Origin: Pseudomonas lundensis | Lineage (GTDB): Bacteria > Pseudomonadota > Gammaproteobacteria > Pseudomonadales > Pseudomonadaceae | Assembly: GCF_001042985.1 (NCBI RefSeq) | Contig: NZ_JYKY01000040.1 | Location: forward strand, 1-32,015 | Direction of reading: 5' to 3' | Length of the DNA: 32,015 bases | In this document: positions 7,554 through 16,054 of the stretch, piece by piece | Position numbering within the stretch: position 1 is the first letter of the stretch | Layout: each line of letters opens with the position of its first letter | Position numbers and translations under genes: made by a program | The notes under the pieces: generated by a model | Database searches by the model: none | Seen by the model: the letters and a program-made list of their open reading frames with translations, nothing else | What the model was told of the DNA's origin: nothing

Positions 7554-8900
7554 TCAGTCTTGCAGGGTTTTATGGGCGGTTTCGCGGCTGGCCAGCATCG
7601 CCACTAACGCGACGGCAGCCGCCGCCAGCAGATACCAGGCCGGGGCCATTTTGTTGCCCGTCATGTGAATCAGCCAGGTCGCAATGAACGGGGCCGTGTC
7701 GCCAAACAGCGCATTGGCAATGTTGAAGCTGAAGGCAAAGCCACTGAAGCGCACGCGGGTGGGGAAAATTTCCGCCAAAAAACATGGCAAGGTGCCGTCG
7801 TTCATGGCGAGGATGGCGCCAAAGGCTATCTGGATCATCAGAATCACGACCAGCGAGCGGTTGCCCAACAGACCGAAGAGCGGCAACGTCAGCCCCAGGA
7901 ACAACACGGACGCCAAAAGCAGCATGGTCTTGCGACCGTAACGGTCCGATAGTTTGCCCATCAGGAAGATCAGCCCGATGTAGGTCGCCAGTGACACCGT
8001 GGAGGCGATAAACGAATCACCCTCGCTCATGCCCATTTCCGTGGACAGGTATGTCGGCATGTAACTGAGCAGCAAGTAGAACGCCGCGGCATTGAGGCAG
8101 GTTGCACCAATACCGATCAGCACGCTGCGACGGTGCACCGTCAGCAACTCGCGAATCGGCGCTGGCGTGGCGCATTCCTTGGCTTCCAGACGCTGTTCCA
8201 TATCCAGAAACTTGGGTGAATCCTGCAAACTCATGCGGATATAGCGCCCCACCAGCCCAAACGGCGCGGCCAGCAAAAACGGCAAGCGCCAGCCCCATTC
8301 GTGCAGGGTCTCGACCGTCATCCATGCATGCAACGCCGCCACGAACACAGCCCCGAACAGCAACCCGACGGCCGTGCTGGCAGGCACGAGACTGGTGTAG
8401 AAACCCCGCTTACCTTCAGGGGCATACTCCGCCAGAAACGCCGATGCCCCCGCGTATTCACCCGACGCCGAAAATCCCTGCACCAGGCGGATTAACAACA
8501 GCAGCGCCGGAGCCCACACGCCGATCTGGTCATAACCGGGCAGGATGCCAATGCAAAACGTGGACACGGTCATGATTAAAATCGACCAGGACAACGCACT
8601 GCGGCGCCCGTATTTATCGCCAAAATGCCCCCAGTCCAGACCGCCAACCGGTCGTACGACAAACGACAGCGCAAACACCGCGAACGTGGCCAACAGGCCG
8701 GTCGCGGCATCGGTTTGCGGGAAGAACGTCAGGGCAATGATGGTGGCCAGATAACCGTAGGCCGCGTAGTCGAACCACTCGACAAAGTTGCCCATGAAAC
8801 TGGCCGTGGCGGCACGGCGCAGGGCTTTACGCTCGCTGCTCAGTTCGAGCTGCTGTTGGGCCGTGAGCGGCACGGCAAGGCTTGCGCTCGGGATACTCAT
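7554..8900 (-). CDS. MHS-type MFS transporter, putative creatine or related amidino-compound uptake
   Basis: This 448-residue inner-membrane permease of the major facilitator superfamily has about 12 hydrophobic segments. The metabolite:H+ symporter subfamily is indicated by the N-terminal NFVEWFDYAAYGYLA phrase, the loop 2-3 motif GHFGDKYGRRSAL (about residues 93-105) and the repeated signature GKLSDRYGRKTML after segment 8. Members typically carry in organic acids, betaine or proline with protons. The gene lies downstream of creatinase on the same strand, so I infer that it imports creatine or a relative. The gap of 201 bp contains a hairpin (9059-9098), so linkage by a single transcript is uncertain. 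A GGAGGTG ribosome binding site precedes the ATG at 8900. Family assignment is firm; the substrate is inference from position. Confidence 0.88.
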   Translation of the reverse strand: MSIPSASLAVPLTAQQQLELSSERKALRRAATASFMGNFVEWFDYAAYGYLATIIALTFFPQTDAATGLLATFAVFALSFVVRPVGGLDWGHFGDKYGRRSALSWSILIMTVSTFCIGILPGYDQIGVWAPALLLLIRLVQGFSASGEYAGASAFLAEYAPEGKRGFYTSLVPASTAVGLLFGAVFVAALHAWMTVETLHEWGWRLPFLLAAPFGLVGRYIRMSLQDSPKFLDMEQRLEAKECATPAPIRELLTVHRRSVLIGIGATCLNAAAFYLLLSYMPTYLSTEMGMSEGDSFIASTVSLATYIGLIFLMGKLSDRYGRKTMLLLASVLFLGLTLPLFGLLGNRSLVVILMIQIAFGAILAMNDGTLPCFLAEIFPTRVRFSGFAFSFNIANALFGDTAPFIATWLIHMTGNKMAPAWYLLAAAAVALVAMLASRETAHKTLQD

Positions 8901-9058
8901 CGAGCACCTCCAGTGAGTGAGGTGCGTGGGTCAAAGGCTTGGCGAAACATCGGGACACAGGACATGACAACTACCCTCATTCTGGTTGTTCTTGGCAGGG
9001 GTAATGGGTCAAAACGCACTGCGCGTCTGGGCGCGCATGTGCAGGTGCAACATCACGG

Positions 9059-9098
9059 CCTGGCGCCGCTGCCAAAGCCTCATGGCAGCGGCGCCAGG
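9059..9098 (-). terminator. Perfect 16-bp hairpin between creatinase and transporter genes
   Basis: CCTGGCGCCGCTGCCA (9059-9074) and TGGCAGCGGCGCCAGG (9083-9098) form a perfect 16-bp stem with an 8-nt loop. It lies 3 bp beyond the creatinase stop on the minus strand. No T-run follows, so it may act as an mRNA 3'-end stabiliser giving creatinase a higher level than the transporter, or as a partial terminator. Confidence 0.7.
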
Positions 9099-9101
9099 TG
9101 T

Positions 9102-10313
9102 TTAACGCTGGATAATGTTGTGCTGCGGGCCGTACGGGAAGTGCGTAATGTTCTCGGCGCCCTCCTCGGTGACAATCAGGATGTCGTGCTCACGATACCC
9201 TCCGGCGCCCGGCCGGCCTTGCGGGATCATGATCATCGGCTCGATGGACACCACCATCCCCGGCTCCAGTACGGTGTCGATATCCTCTCGCAGTTCCAGC
9301 CCGGCCTCGCGCCCGTAGTAGTGGCTCAAGGTGCCGAACGAGTGGCCATAGCCAAACGTGCGGTATTGGAGCAAATCGTGTTCCAGAAAAATCGCGTTGA
9401 GCTGCTGCGCGATGTCGCAGCAACGCATGCCCGGCTTGATCAGTTTGAGGCCGGCCTCGTGAACCTTGACGTTGACCTCCCACAAACGCAGGTGCTCGTC
9501 GGAGCAATGGTCCAGAAACAGCGTGCGCTCCAGCGCCGTGTAATACCCGGCAATCATCGGAAAGCAATTGAGGCTCAGGATGTCGCCCCGATTGACCTTG
9601 CGGGCAGTCACCGGGTTGTGTGCGCCGTCGGTGTTGAGGCCGGACTGGAACCAGGTCCAGGTGTCCATCAGCTCGGCGTCCGGGAACGTGCGGGCGATTT
9701 CGCGCACCATGGCCTGGGTCGCGTGCAACGCCACTTCGTACTCCGGCACCTGATCGCGAAGCGCTTCGACCACCGCGGCGCCACCGATGTCGGCAATGCG
9801 TGCGCCCTGACGGATGATCGCGTGTTCTTCGGCCGACTTGATCATGCGCATCTTCATGCAGGGCGCGGCAATGTCCACCCATTCGGCGTCCGGGTAGCGG
9901 CTCACCAGCTTGTCGCGACTAAGCAGATTGAGGTGATCGAACTCGATGCCGACGCGCCCCGCCCGAGGCAGCGCCTGCTGGATCGCGACGAAGAAATTGT
10001 CGCGCTGCCAATCGGTGTACACGATGTTTTCGGTGCCCACGGTACGCCGCCATGGCTGGCCACCGTCAATGTTGGCGCTGATGGTCACCACCTTGTCTTG
10101 GGTGACCACCAGCCCATAATGACGGCCGAAGGCGCAATACAGAAAGTCGCTGTAGTAATTGATGTTGTGGTACGAGGTAAACACCGCCGCGTCGATGCCG
10201 TGGCGGGCCATGTAGGCCCGCAGCTTGGCCTGACGGTTCGCATACTCCTGAGCAGAGAAAGTCGGTGTGACTTTTTCGCCGTTCTTGATCTGAAGGGTCT
10301 TGGGCATGTGCAT
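9102..10313 (-). CDS. Creatinase (creatine amidinohydrolase)
   Basis: Creatinase (EC 3.5.3.3) hydrolyses creatine to sarcosine and urea in the cytosol. The 403-residue protein has the length of the P. putida enzyme and I recognise it along its whole length, for example FTSYHNINYYSDFLYC and TWTWFQSG. It has the pita-bread fold of M24 peptidase relatives but works without metal. The active-site residues fall at the expected numbers: His232 (in DGAHNP), Glu262 (in ALERT) and Glu358 (in SIEPM). The start is MHMPKTL, preceded by an AGGTAA-type ribosome binding site; a second ATG two codons in is possible. It leads a probable minus-strand unit with the MHS transporter and is divergent from pfeR, with 200 bp between them. 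No creatininase or sarcosine oxidase gene is in the window, so those steps must be encoded elsewhere. Confidence 0.96.
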   Translation of the reverse strand: MHMPKTLQIKNGEKVTPTFSAQEYANRQAKLRAYMARHGIDAAVFTSYHNINYYSDFLYCAFGRHYGLVVTQDKVVTISANIDGGQPWRRTVGTENIVYTDWQRDNFFVAIQQALPRAGRVGIEFDHLNLLSRDKLVSRYPDAEWVDIAAPCMKMRMIKSAEEHAIIRQGARIADIGGAAVVEALRDQVPEYEVALHATQAMVREIARTFPDAELMDTWTWFQSGLNTDGAHNPVTARKVNRGDILSLNCFPMIAGYYTALERTLFLDHCSDEHLRLWEVNVKVHEAGLKLIKPGMRCCDIAQQLNAIFLEHDLLQYRTFGYGHSFGTLSHYYGREAGLELREDIDTVLEPGMVVSIEPMIMIPQGRPGAGGYREHDILIVTEEGAENITHFPYGPQHNIIQR

Positions 10314-10513
10314 GGCATTTACCTGTGTCTGCGTCGATGATCAGAAGCCGCCAGCGGGCGGGTCGTTGAGGATCATTCGAACAGAAGCCGCCGCGTTGTT
10401 TTTGTGCGAATCCGACCTGTACTTGGCCAGATCCGCTGTAACGCGGTGCCGTGTCGCAGGCGCTTGAACCAGATAGCAATTGCACAGCATCCCCGTAGGT
10501 GGGATAGTCGCGA

Positions 10514-11239
10514 ATGTTAAACGTTCTCAATCAGTGCCTTATGCGAACCTCCCCTCACCTGTTGCTTGTCGAAGACGATTTCCGCTTACGCCACGACCTT
10601 GAACGGCACTTGGTGCAACGAGGATTTACCGTCACCACCTGTGTCGATGGCACCCAAGGGCTTGAGGCCCTGTGCGCTCAATCATTTGATCTGGTGCTGC
10701 TGGACATCTTGTTGCCCGGCATGGATGGCCTGAGCCTGCTCGAAGCCCTGCGCCTGCAACAAACGGTGCCGGTGATGCTGATGTCGGCGCTGGGCAACGA
10801 GCAAGACCGCATCAGCGGGTTTACCCGGGGGGCCGATGATTACCTGCCCAAACCTTTCAGCCTGGCGGAGCTCGATGCACGCACCGACGCGCTGCTGCGG
10901 CGCATGTCCATGCTCACGCAAGCGCCCGTGCCGACTCGCCACAGTGCCCTGAGCTACGATGACGCCGCACAAGATGTACTGCACGACGGTCTCCGGGCCG
11001 GGCTCACGGGGTCGGAGTTCCGCCTGCTGGTGACCTTGCGCGAACAGGCCGGGCAGGCTTTGAGCAAAGCCTTTTTGTACCAGCACGTATTGCACCGCAT
11101 CTACACGCGACTGGATCGCGGTCTGGATGTGCATGTGTGCAACCTGCGGCGCAAACTGGCGGCCATTGGCGTGCACCATGTGCAGATACAATCGGTGCGC
11201 AGCCAGGGCTACATTCTGGTCGAGTCGGACCCCGCCTGA
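10514..11239 (+). CDS. pfeR: PfeR-like OmpR-family response regulator
   Basis: This 241-residue response regulator has an N-terminal receiver domain (about residues 14-130) with acidic pocket EDD at 20-22, phospho-acceptor Asp64 in LLDILLPG and Lys113 in YLPKPF. The C-terminal OmpR/PhoB winged helix (about 145-235) shows LTGSEFRLLVTL and DVHVCNLRRKL. The next genes are a sensor kinase, a FepA/PfeA receptor and a PfeE esterase, exactly the order of the P. aeruginosa pfe locus. I therefore name it PfeR, the activator of the receptor gene in response to ferric enterobactin. The ATG at 10514 has a GGTGGG site about 10 nt upstream; an internal ATG at 10541 would give the more usual receiver start but has no ribosome binding site. 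The stop overlaps the kinase ATG (ATGA-type), implying translational coupling. Confidence 0.88.
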   Translation: MLNVLNQCLMRTSPHLLLVEDDFRLRHDLERHLVQRGFTVTTCVDGTQGLEALCAQSFDLVLLDILLPGMDGLSLLEALRLQQTVPVMLMSALGNEQDRISGFTRGADDYLPKPFSLAELDARTDALLRRMSMLTQAPVPTRHSALSYDDAAQDVLHDGLRAGLTGSEFRLLVTLREQAGQALSKAFLYQHVLHRIYTRLDRGLDVHVCNLRRKLAAIGVHHVQIQSVRSQGYILVESDPA

Positions 11240-12582
11240 TGCGTCGTCACCCGCTGCTGTGGAAGTTGGCGTTGTTACAAGTCAGCTTTTGCCTGTTGTT
11301 GACCTGGTTTATCTGGATCTGGGGCCTGTCGGCCGAACGCAGCACGTATTTCCTGTCGCCCCAAGAGCGCGCGTATTTGCAGGCGTATGCCCGGCAGGCG
11401 CAGGACACTTGGCGCGAGCACGGCAGCGAGGGACTCGAACGCTTCACCGAACGCTTGTCCGCCCGTGAACAGACGTGGGTCGCGGTACTCGGTCCGCAGC
11501 TCGAAAGTCTCAGCCGCACGCCCATCACGCCTGCGCATTACCAGCAACTGACGTTCATGCGCAAACTCGACTGGCCCATGAGTCGACGCCTGATGGATGA
11601 GTTGCCTTACGTGAGCATCCCGTTCCCGGACCATCCGGAACAGGGGCAACTGGTGCTTCAACTGCCCGAGCGTCTGCTGCCCAACGGCTTGACCGCCTGG
11701 ACCCACGTCTTCAGCCACGGCGTCATGCCGACCCTGCTCGCGGCCCTGCTTGGCCTGGTGCTGTATCGACATTTAGTGGTGCCACTCAATCGACTGCGTG
11801 ATCGCGCCGACGCATTGCGCGCCGACGACCTGGACAGCGAAGCGCCGCTGCCCCTGATCCACCGCCGCGACGAACTGGGCGAATTGGCGCACGCCTTTGA
11901 ACACATGGCCAGCCGCTTGCGCAACAGCCTCAACCAGCAACGCTTGTTGCTGCGCACCCTGTCTCACGAACTGCGTACCCCGCTGGCACGCTTGCGCATC
12001 GCCCATGATAGCCAACTGCCGCCCCAGCAATTGCGCCAACGGCTGGACCGCGAAATCGATGACATGCAGCGGTTGCTCGAAGACACCCTCAACCTCGCCT
12101 GGCTCGACACCGAACGCCCGCAGCTGGCTCGAGAACCCGTGTTGGTGCTGTCGGTGTGGGAAGCCCTGCGCGAAGACGCCTGTTTTGAAAGCCAGTGGCC
12201 CGCTGAACGCCTGCCCTGCCTGCTGGGCACTGACTGTTGCGTCAACGTTAACCTCGACAGCTTGGCCCAAGCGCTGGAAAACCTGCTGCGCAACGCCATT
12301 CGCTATTCACCGTTGCAAGGCACGGTGACGCTGAGCGGCTGGCGTGAAGGCGATGCGTGGCATTTGTGCCTGAAAGATGAAGGCCCCGGCGTGGCCCCTG
12401 AAGACCTTGACACCCTGTTTGTACCCTATCAGCGCCTGCCCGACTGCATAGGCGAAGGGTTCGGGCTGGGGCTGGCCATTGCCCAGCGGGCCATCGAACT
12501 GCAACAAGGCCGGTTGTGGGCCACCAATGGCCATCCCGGTTTGTGCATGCACCTGTTGCTGCCGGCTGCGCTGAATGAGTGA
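11239..12582 (+). CDS. pfeS: PfeS-like sensor histidine kinase
   Basis: This 447-residue inner-membrane kinase has a first membrane segment at about residues 8-30, a periplasmic sensor region of about 130 residues and a second segment at about 161-178. A HAMP linker follows (about 178-232), then the HisKA phospho-acceptor His243 in TLSHELRTPLARLR. The ATP-binding HATPase domain has the N box ENLLRNAIRYSP, DEGPGV and GFGLGLAIA. The start is the ATG overlapping the pfeR stop; the frame is open further upstream into pfeR but that is shadow coding. By analogy with P. aeruginosa it should detect ferric enterobactin in the periplasm and phosphorylate PfeR. The ligand is inferred from gene order, since sensor regions diverge quickly. 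Confidence 0.88.
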   Translation: MRRHPLLWKLALLQVSFCLLLTWFIWIWGLSAERSTYFLSPQERAYLQAYARQAQDTWREHGSEGLERFTERLSAREQTWVAVLGPQLESLSRTPITPAHYQQLTFMRKLDWPMSRRLMDELPYVSIPFPDHPEQGQLVLQLPERLLPNGLTAWTHVFSHGVMPTLLAALLGLVLYRHLVVPLNRLRDRADALRADDLDSEAPLPLIHRRDELGELAHAFEHMASRLRNSLNQQRLLLRTLSHELRTPLARLRIAHDSQLPPQQLRQRLDREIDDMQRLLEDTLNLAWLDTERPQLAREPVLVLSVWEALREDACFESQWPAERLPCLLGTDCCVNVNLDSLAQALENLLRNAIRYSPLQGTVTLSGWREGDAWHLCLKDEGPGVAPEDLDTLFVPYQRLPDCIGEGFGLGLAIAQRAIELQQGRLWATNGHPGLCMHLLLPAALNE

Positions 12583-12699
12583 ACCGTTGCCAGAGTGGAC
12601 TCATCAGTCAAATGCCTCGGACATCGGATGGTACGCAGGGTGCAAGAGCAGCAGCCAGCCCCCATGGCGCGCAAGTGTTTAGAAAGTTAATGCGCTTTA

Positions 12700-12725
12700 C
12701 TCTCAATTAGCATTCATTATCATTC
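12700..12725. promoter_or_regulatory. Fur-box-like site upstream of pfeA
   Basis: On the minus strand this segment reads GATAATGAATGCTAATTGA, which matches the left half of the classical Fur box (GATAATGATAATCATTATC) in its first eight bases and weakly beyond. It lies about 40-60 bp before the receptor start codon, in a short AT-rich patch where a promoter is expected. Iron repression of a ferric siderophore receptor by Fur is standard. The partial match keeps this tentative. Confidence 0.55.
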
Positions 12726-12762
12726 GTGATCTTCTTGTATCAGGCTGTCTCGGAGATCGTTG

Positions 12763-15009
12763 ATGTCGTTACGTGTGTTGCGCCCTATCGCCCCTTTTGT
12801 GTTGTCCGGTTGCTGGTTGTTGAGCGCCGCGGTGCAGGCTGCCAATGAGGATGAAGTCACCTCCGCGCCCGCGCTGGAGCTGGGCAATACCCATGTGGTG
12901 GCCACCGCGCAGGAAGAAACCAGGCAGGCCCCCGGCGTGTCAGTGATCACGGCTGAAGACATCAAGAAGCGGCCCCCGGCCAACGACCTGTCGCAGATCA
13001 TCCGCACGATGCCCGGCGTCAACCTCACGGGGAATTCCACCAGCGGCCAGCGCGGCAATAACCGGCAGATCGACATTCGCGGCATGGGCCCGGAGAACAC
13101 GCTGATTCTGGTGGACGGCAAGCCAGTCAACAGCCGCAATTCCGTTCGCTATGGCTGGCGTGGTGAGCGGGACAGCCGTGGCGATACCAACTGGGTGCCT
13201 GCCGATCAAGTGGAACGCATCGAGGTGTTGCGCGGTCCGGCGGCGGCCCGGTATGGCAACGGCGCTGCCGGTGGCGTGGTGAATATCATCACCAAACAGG
13301 CCGGGGCCCAAACCCATGGTGATGTGACGGTGTACAGCAGCTTCCCCCAACACAAGGATGAAGGCGCCACAAAGCGCATGAACTTCGGCCTCAATGGCCC
13401 GCTGACCGAGAACCTCAGTTACCGCGTGTACGGCAACATCGCCAAGACCAATCCGGATGACTGGGACATCAACGCCGGCCACGAATCCGTGCGTACTGGC
13501 AATCAGGTCGGCACGTTGCCCGCAGGCCGCGAAGGCGTGCGCAACAAAGACGTCAACGGTCTGTTGAGTTGGCGCATGACCCCCGAGCAGACCCTCGATG
13601 TCGAAGCGGGCTTCAGCCGCCAGGGCAACCTCTACACCGGCGATACGCAGAACACCAACAGCAACGCCACGGTGAAGAAGATGCTCGGTCATGAGACCAA
13701 TCGCACCTACCGCGAAACCTATGCCTTGACCCATCGCGGCGAGTGGGATTTTGGCAGCAGCATGGCGTTCATCCAGTACGAAAAAACCCGAAACTCGCGC
13801 CTCAATGAAGGGCTGGCCGGGGGGACTGAAGGGATTTTCAGCGACACCCATTTCTACACCGCGGTGCTGCGTGATCTGACGGCCCACGCCGAGGTCAACC
13901 TGCCGTTGCAGGCCGGGCTCGACCAGACCCTGACCCTGGGCACCGAGTGGACCGAACAAAAGCTCGATGACCCGAGTGCCACGACTCAAACCACCAGTGA
14001 AGGCGGTTCGGTGGGCGGCCTGAGCAGCAGCAACCGCAGTACCGCGTCGTCGGCGCGTATTTTCTCGCTGTTTGCCGAAGACAATATCGAGCTGTTCCCC
14101 GGCACCATGCTCACCCCTGGGCTGCGGCTGGATCACCATAACGTCGTGGGGGACAACTGGAGCCCGTCGCTGAACCTGTCCCACGCGCTGACCGACACCC
14201 TGACGCTCAAGGCCGGTATCGCCCGCGCCTACAAAGCACCGAACCTGTACCAGCTCAACCCCGATTACTTGCTGTACAGCCGTGGCCAGGGTTGCTACGG
14301 CCAAAGCACCAGTTGCTACTTGCAGGGCAACGCCGACCTCAAGGCCGAAACCAGCGTCAACAAGGAACTGGGCATCGAGTACACCGACAACGGCGTGGTC
14401 GCGGGGCTGACCTATTTTCGCAATGACTACAAAAACAAGATCGAGTCAGGCCTGAGCCCGATTGGCCAGGCCACAGGCGGCAGCGGTTCGTACGCCAATG
14501 CCGCCATCTACCAGTGGGAAAACGTGCCCAAGGCACTGGTCGAAGGCCTCGAAGGCACGCTGACATTGCCGCTGGCTGAACAACTGACGTGGACCAATAA
14601 CTTCACCTACATGCTGCAATCGAAGAACAAACAGACCGGTGACTACCTGTCCGTCACGCCCCGCTACACCTTGAATTCGATGCTGGACTGGCAAACCACT
14701 GAGGACCTGTCGCTGCAACTGAGCGTGGCCTGGTACGGCAAACAAACGCCGAAAAAATATGATTATCACGGCGACCGCGTCACCGGCACCGCCAACAACC
14801 AGCTCTCGCCCTACGCCATCGCCGGTTTAAGTGGCACCTACGCGATTACCCGCAACCTGAGTGTGACCGCGGGCGTGGAGAACCTGTTTGACAAGCGCCT
14901 GTACCGCGAAGGCAACGCCCAGGGCGTCAACAACATCGAAGGCGCAGGCGCAGCCACCTACAACGAGCCGGGGCGCACACTCTACACCAGCCTGACCGCT
15001 TCGTTCTGA
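12763..15009 (+). CDS. pfeA: PfeA/FepA-type TonB-dependent ferric enterobactin receptor
   Basis: This 748-residue outer-membrane receptor has a signal peptide (about residues 1-27, ending VQA). A TonB-box-like THVVATA follows, then a plug domain (about 45-175) with QAPGVSVITAEDI, ILVDGKPVNSRNS and the end-of-plug phrase VERIEVLRGPAAARYGNGAAGG. A 22-strand barrel ends in the terminal aromatic SLTASF. The phrase RYGWRGERDSRGDTNWVP and overall length match FepA/PfeA. It should bring ferric enterobactin across the outer membrane using TonB energy. The ATG at 12763 has GGAG 7 nt upstream; the TTG immediately before it is not needed. pfeRS lie upstream and the esterase follows 18 bp later, so pfeA-pfeE is probably one transcript controlled by PfeR and Fur. 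Confidence 0.93.
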   Translation: MSLRVLRPIAPFVLSGCWLLSAAVQAANEDEVTSAPALELGNTHVVATAQEETRQAPGVSVITAEDIKKRPPANDLSQIIRTMPGVNLTGNSTSGQRGNNRQIDIRGMGPENTLILVDGKPVNSRNSVRYGWRGERDSRGDTNWVPADQVERIEVLRGPAAARYGNGAAGGVVNIITKQAGAQTHGDVTVYSSFPQHKDEGATKRMNFGLNGPLTENLSYRVYGNIAKTNPDDWDINAGHESVRTGNQVGTLPAGREGVRNKDVNGLLSWRMTPEQTLDVEAGFSRQGNLYTGDTQNTNSNATVKKMLGHETNRTYRETYALTHRGEWDFGSSMAFIQYEKTRNSRLNEGLAGGTEGIFSDTHFYTAVLRDLTAHAEVNLPLQAGLDQTLTLGTEWTEQKLDDPSATTQTTSEGGSVGGLSSSNRSTASSARIFSLFAEDNIELFPGTMLTPGLRLDHHNVVGDNWSPSLNLSHALTDTLTLKAGIARAYKAPNLYQLNPDYLLYSRGQGCYGQSTSCYLQGNADLKAETSVNKELGIEYTDNGVVAGLTYFRNDYKNKIESGLSPIGQATGGSGSYANAAIYQWENVPKALVEGLEGTLTLPLAEQLTWTNNFTYMLQSKNKQTGDYLSVTPRYTLNSMLDWQTTEDLSLQLSVAWYGKQTPKKYDYHGDRVTGTANNQLSPYAIAGLSGTYAITRNLSVTAGVENLFDKRLYREGNAQGVNNIEGAGAATYNEPGRTLYTSLTASF

Positions 15010-15027
15010 CCCTGACGAGACAGCCCG

Positions 15028-15927
15028 ATGAAACACCTCACACGCCCTCTGGTGCTGCTGCTTGCCCTCGTCTTGCCGGGGTACGCGGCGCACGCACGGC
15101 CAGCGCCTGACCAGCCCATGGACACCCGACTGCTGCAACGCACCGACTTGGCATACCGCTTCAGTCGCTTGTTGATTAACTCGGCGGACGGTCAGCGGCA
15201 TTACCAGTTGTGGATCGGTCGCCCTGTGGCCCCTGCGCCCAAGGGCGGTTTCCCGGTGCTGTGGATGCTCGACGGTAACGCTGCGGTCGGTGCGCTGGAT
15301 GCCGAACTGCTGAGCCAATTGGCCCATGGTAAGGCGCCACTGCTGGTGGCCGTGGGTTACGACACGCCGTTGCGCATCGAGCGCACCGCCCGTACCTATG
15401 ACTACACACCGCCGCGCGCCGGGCTCACAGTCCAGACCGACCCGCTGACCGGACAGCCCAGTGGCGGTGCCGACGTGTTCCTTGACCTGTTGCGTGATCG
15501 TCTGCTGCCTGCGGTGGCTGCCAAGGCGCCGATCAACCGTGAACAACAAGCCTTGTGGGGCCACTCCTACGGCGGCTTGCTGGTGTTGCACGCCCTGCGC
15601 ACCCGCCCTGGCGAGTTTGCTGACTATGCGGCGGCCAGCCCTTCACTCTGGTGGGGGGACGGCATCGTGGCCAAACAGCTGAACGACTTGAAAACCCGCA
15701 AAACGGACCCTAAAACCCGGTTGCTGTTGATGCGCGGCACGGATGAACCCGGCAATCCGCGAGGGCCGGTCGTTGGCCCGCCGGACCGGCTGATGCAGCA
15801 GTTGACCACGGATATGCAGGGCGTTGCAGGGCTGAGTGTGGACTATCACCCGTTCACCGGCATGAGCCACGGCCAGACCCTGCCAGCCTCGCTGCGCTAT
15901 GTGATGCACCGGTTGTATATCGAGTAA
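15028..15927 (+). CDS. pfeE: PfeE-like periplasmic ferric enterobactin esterase
   Basis: This 299-residue alpha/beta hydrolase has a signal peptide (about residues 1-24, ending AHA), so it acts in the periplasm. It belongs to the Fes/IroE/PfeE group that cuts the trilactone backbone of ferric enterobactin so that iron can be released. The nucleophile is Ser180 in GHSYGG, the catalytic His is probably His281 in GMSHG, and the phrase VLWMLDGNAA near 78-86 is typical of the group. PfeE in P. aeruginosa is about 300 residues and follows pfeA, as here. It starts 18 bp after the pfeA stop with only a weak ribosome binding site (GACGAGA), consistent with coupling to pfeA. The start places the signal peptide correctly. 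Confidence 0.9.
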   Translation: MKHLTRPLVLLLALVLPGYAAHARPAPDQPMDTRLLQRTDLAYRFSRLLINSADGQRHYQLWIGRPVAPAPKGGFPVLWMLDGNAAVGALDAELLSQLAHGKAPLLVAVGYDTPLRIERTARTYDYTPPRAGLTVQTDPLTGQPSGGADVFLDLLRDRLLPAVAAKAPINREQQALWGHSYGGLLVLHALRTRPGEFADYAAASPSLWWGDGIVAKQLNDLKTRKTDPKTRLLLMRGTDEPGNPRGPVVGPPDRLMQQLTTDMQGVAGLSVDYHPFTGMSHGQTLPASLRYVMHRLYIE

Positions 15928-15980
15928 TCGCTGGCGACCTGACCGGGATCACAGGTTGTTTTCGCGATTCCCGATAAACT

Positions 15981-16011
15981 CCGGCCCCCCTGAAACCCCA
16001 AGGAGGGCCGG
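15981..16011 (+). terminator. Possible Rho-independent terminator after pfeE
   Basis: CCGGCCCCCCT and AGGAGGGCCGG form an 11-bp stem with one mismatch and a 9-nt loop, followed by TCTTCAGTCT. It lies 53 bp after pfeE and 43 bp before the reductase start, so it may separate the two transcription units. The T-tract is poor. Confidence 0.5.
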
Positions 16012-16054
16012 TCTTCAGTCTCACCCACAACGGATTGATGAATGGAGTAAACCC

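Noticed and set aside
8625..10340. Plus-strand frame of 571 codons across creatinase
   Set aside because: It is the antisense shadow of creatinase, whose active-site residues are all present on the minus strand.
12940..14304. Minus-strand frame of 454 codons inside pfeA
   Set aside because: Antisense shadow of a clear TonB receptor; no ribosome binding site or domain.
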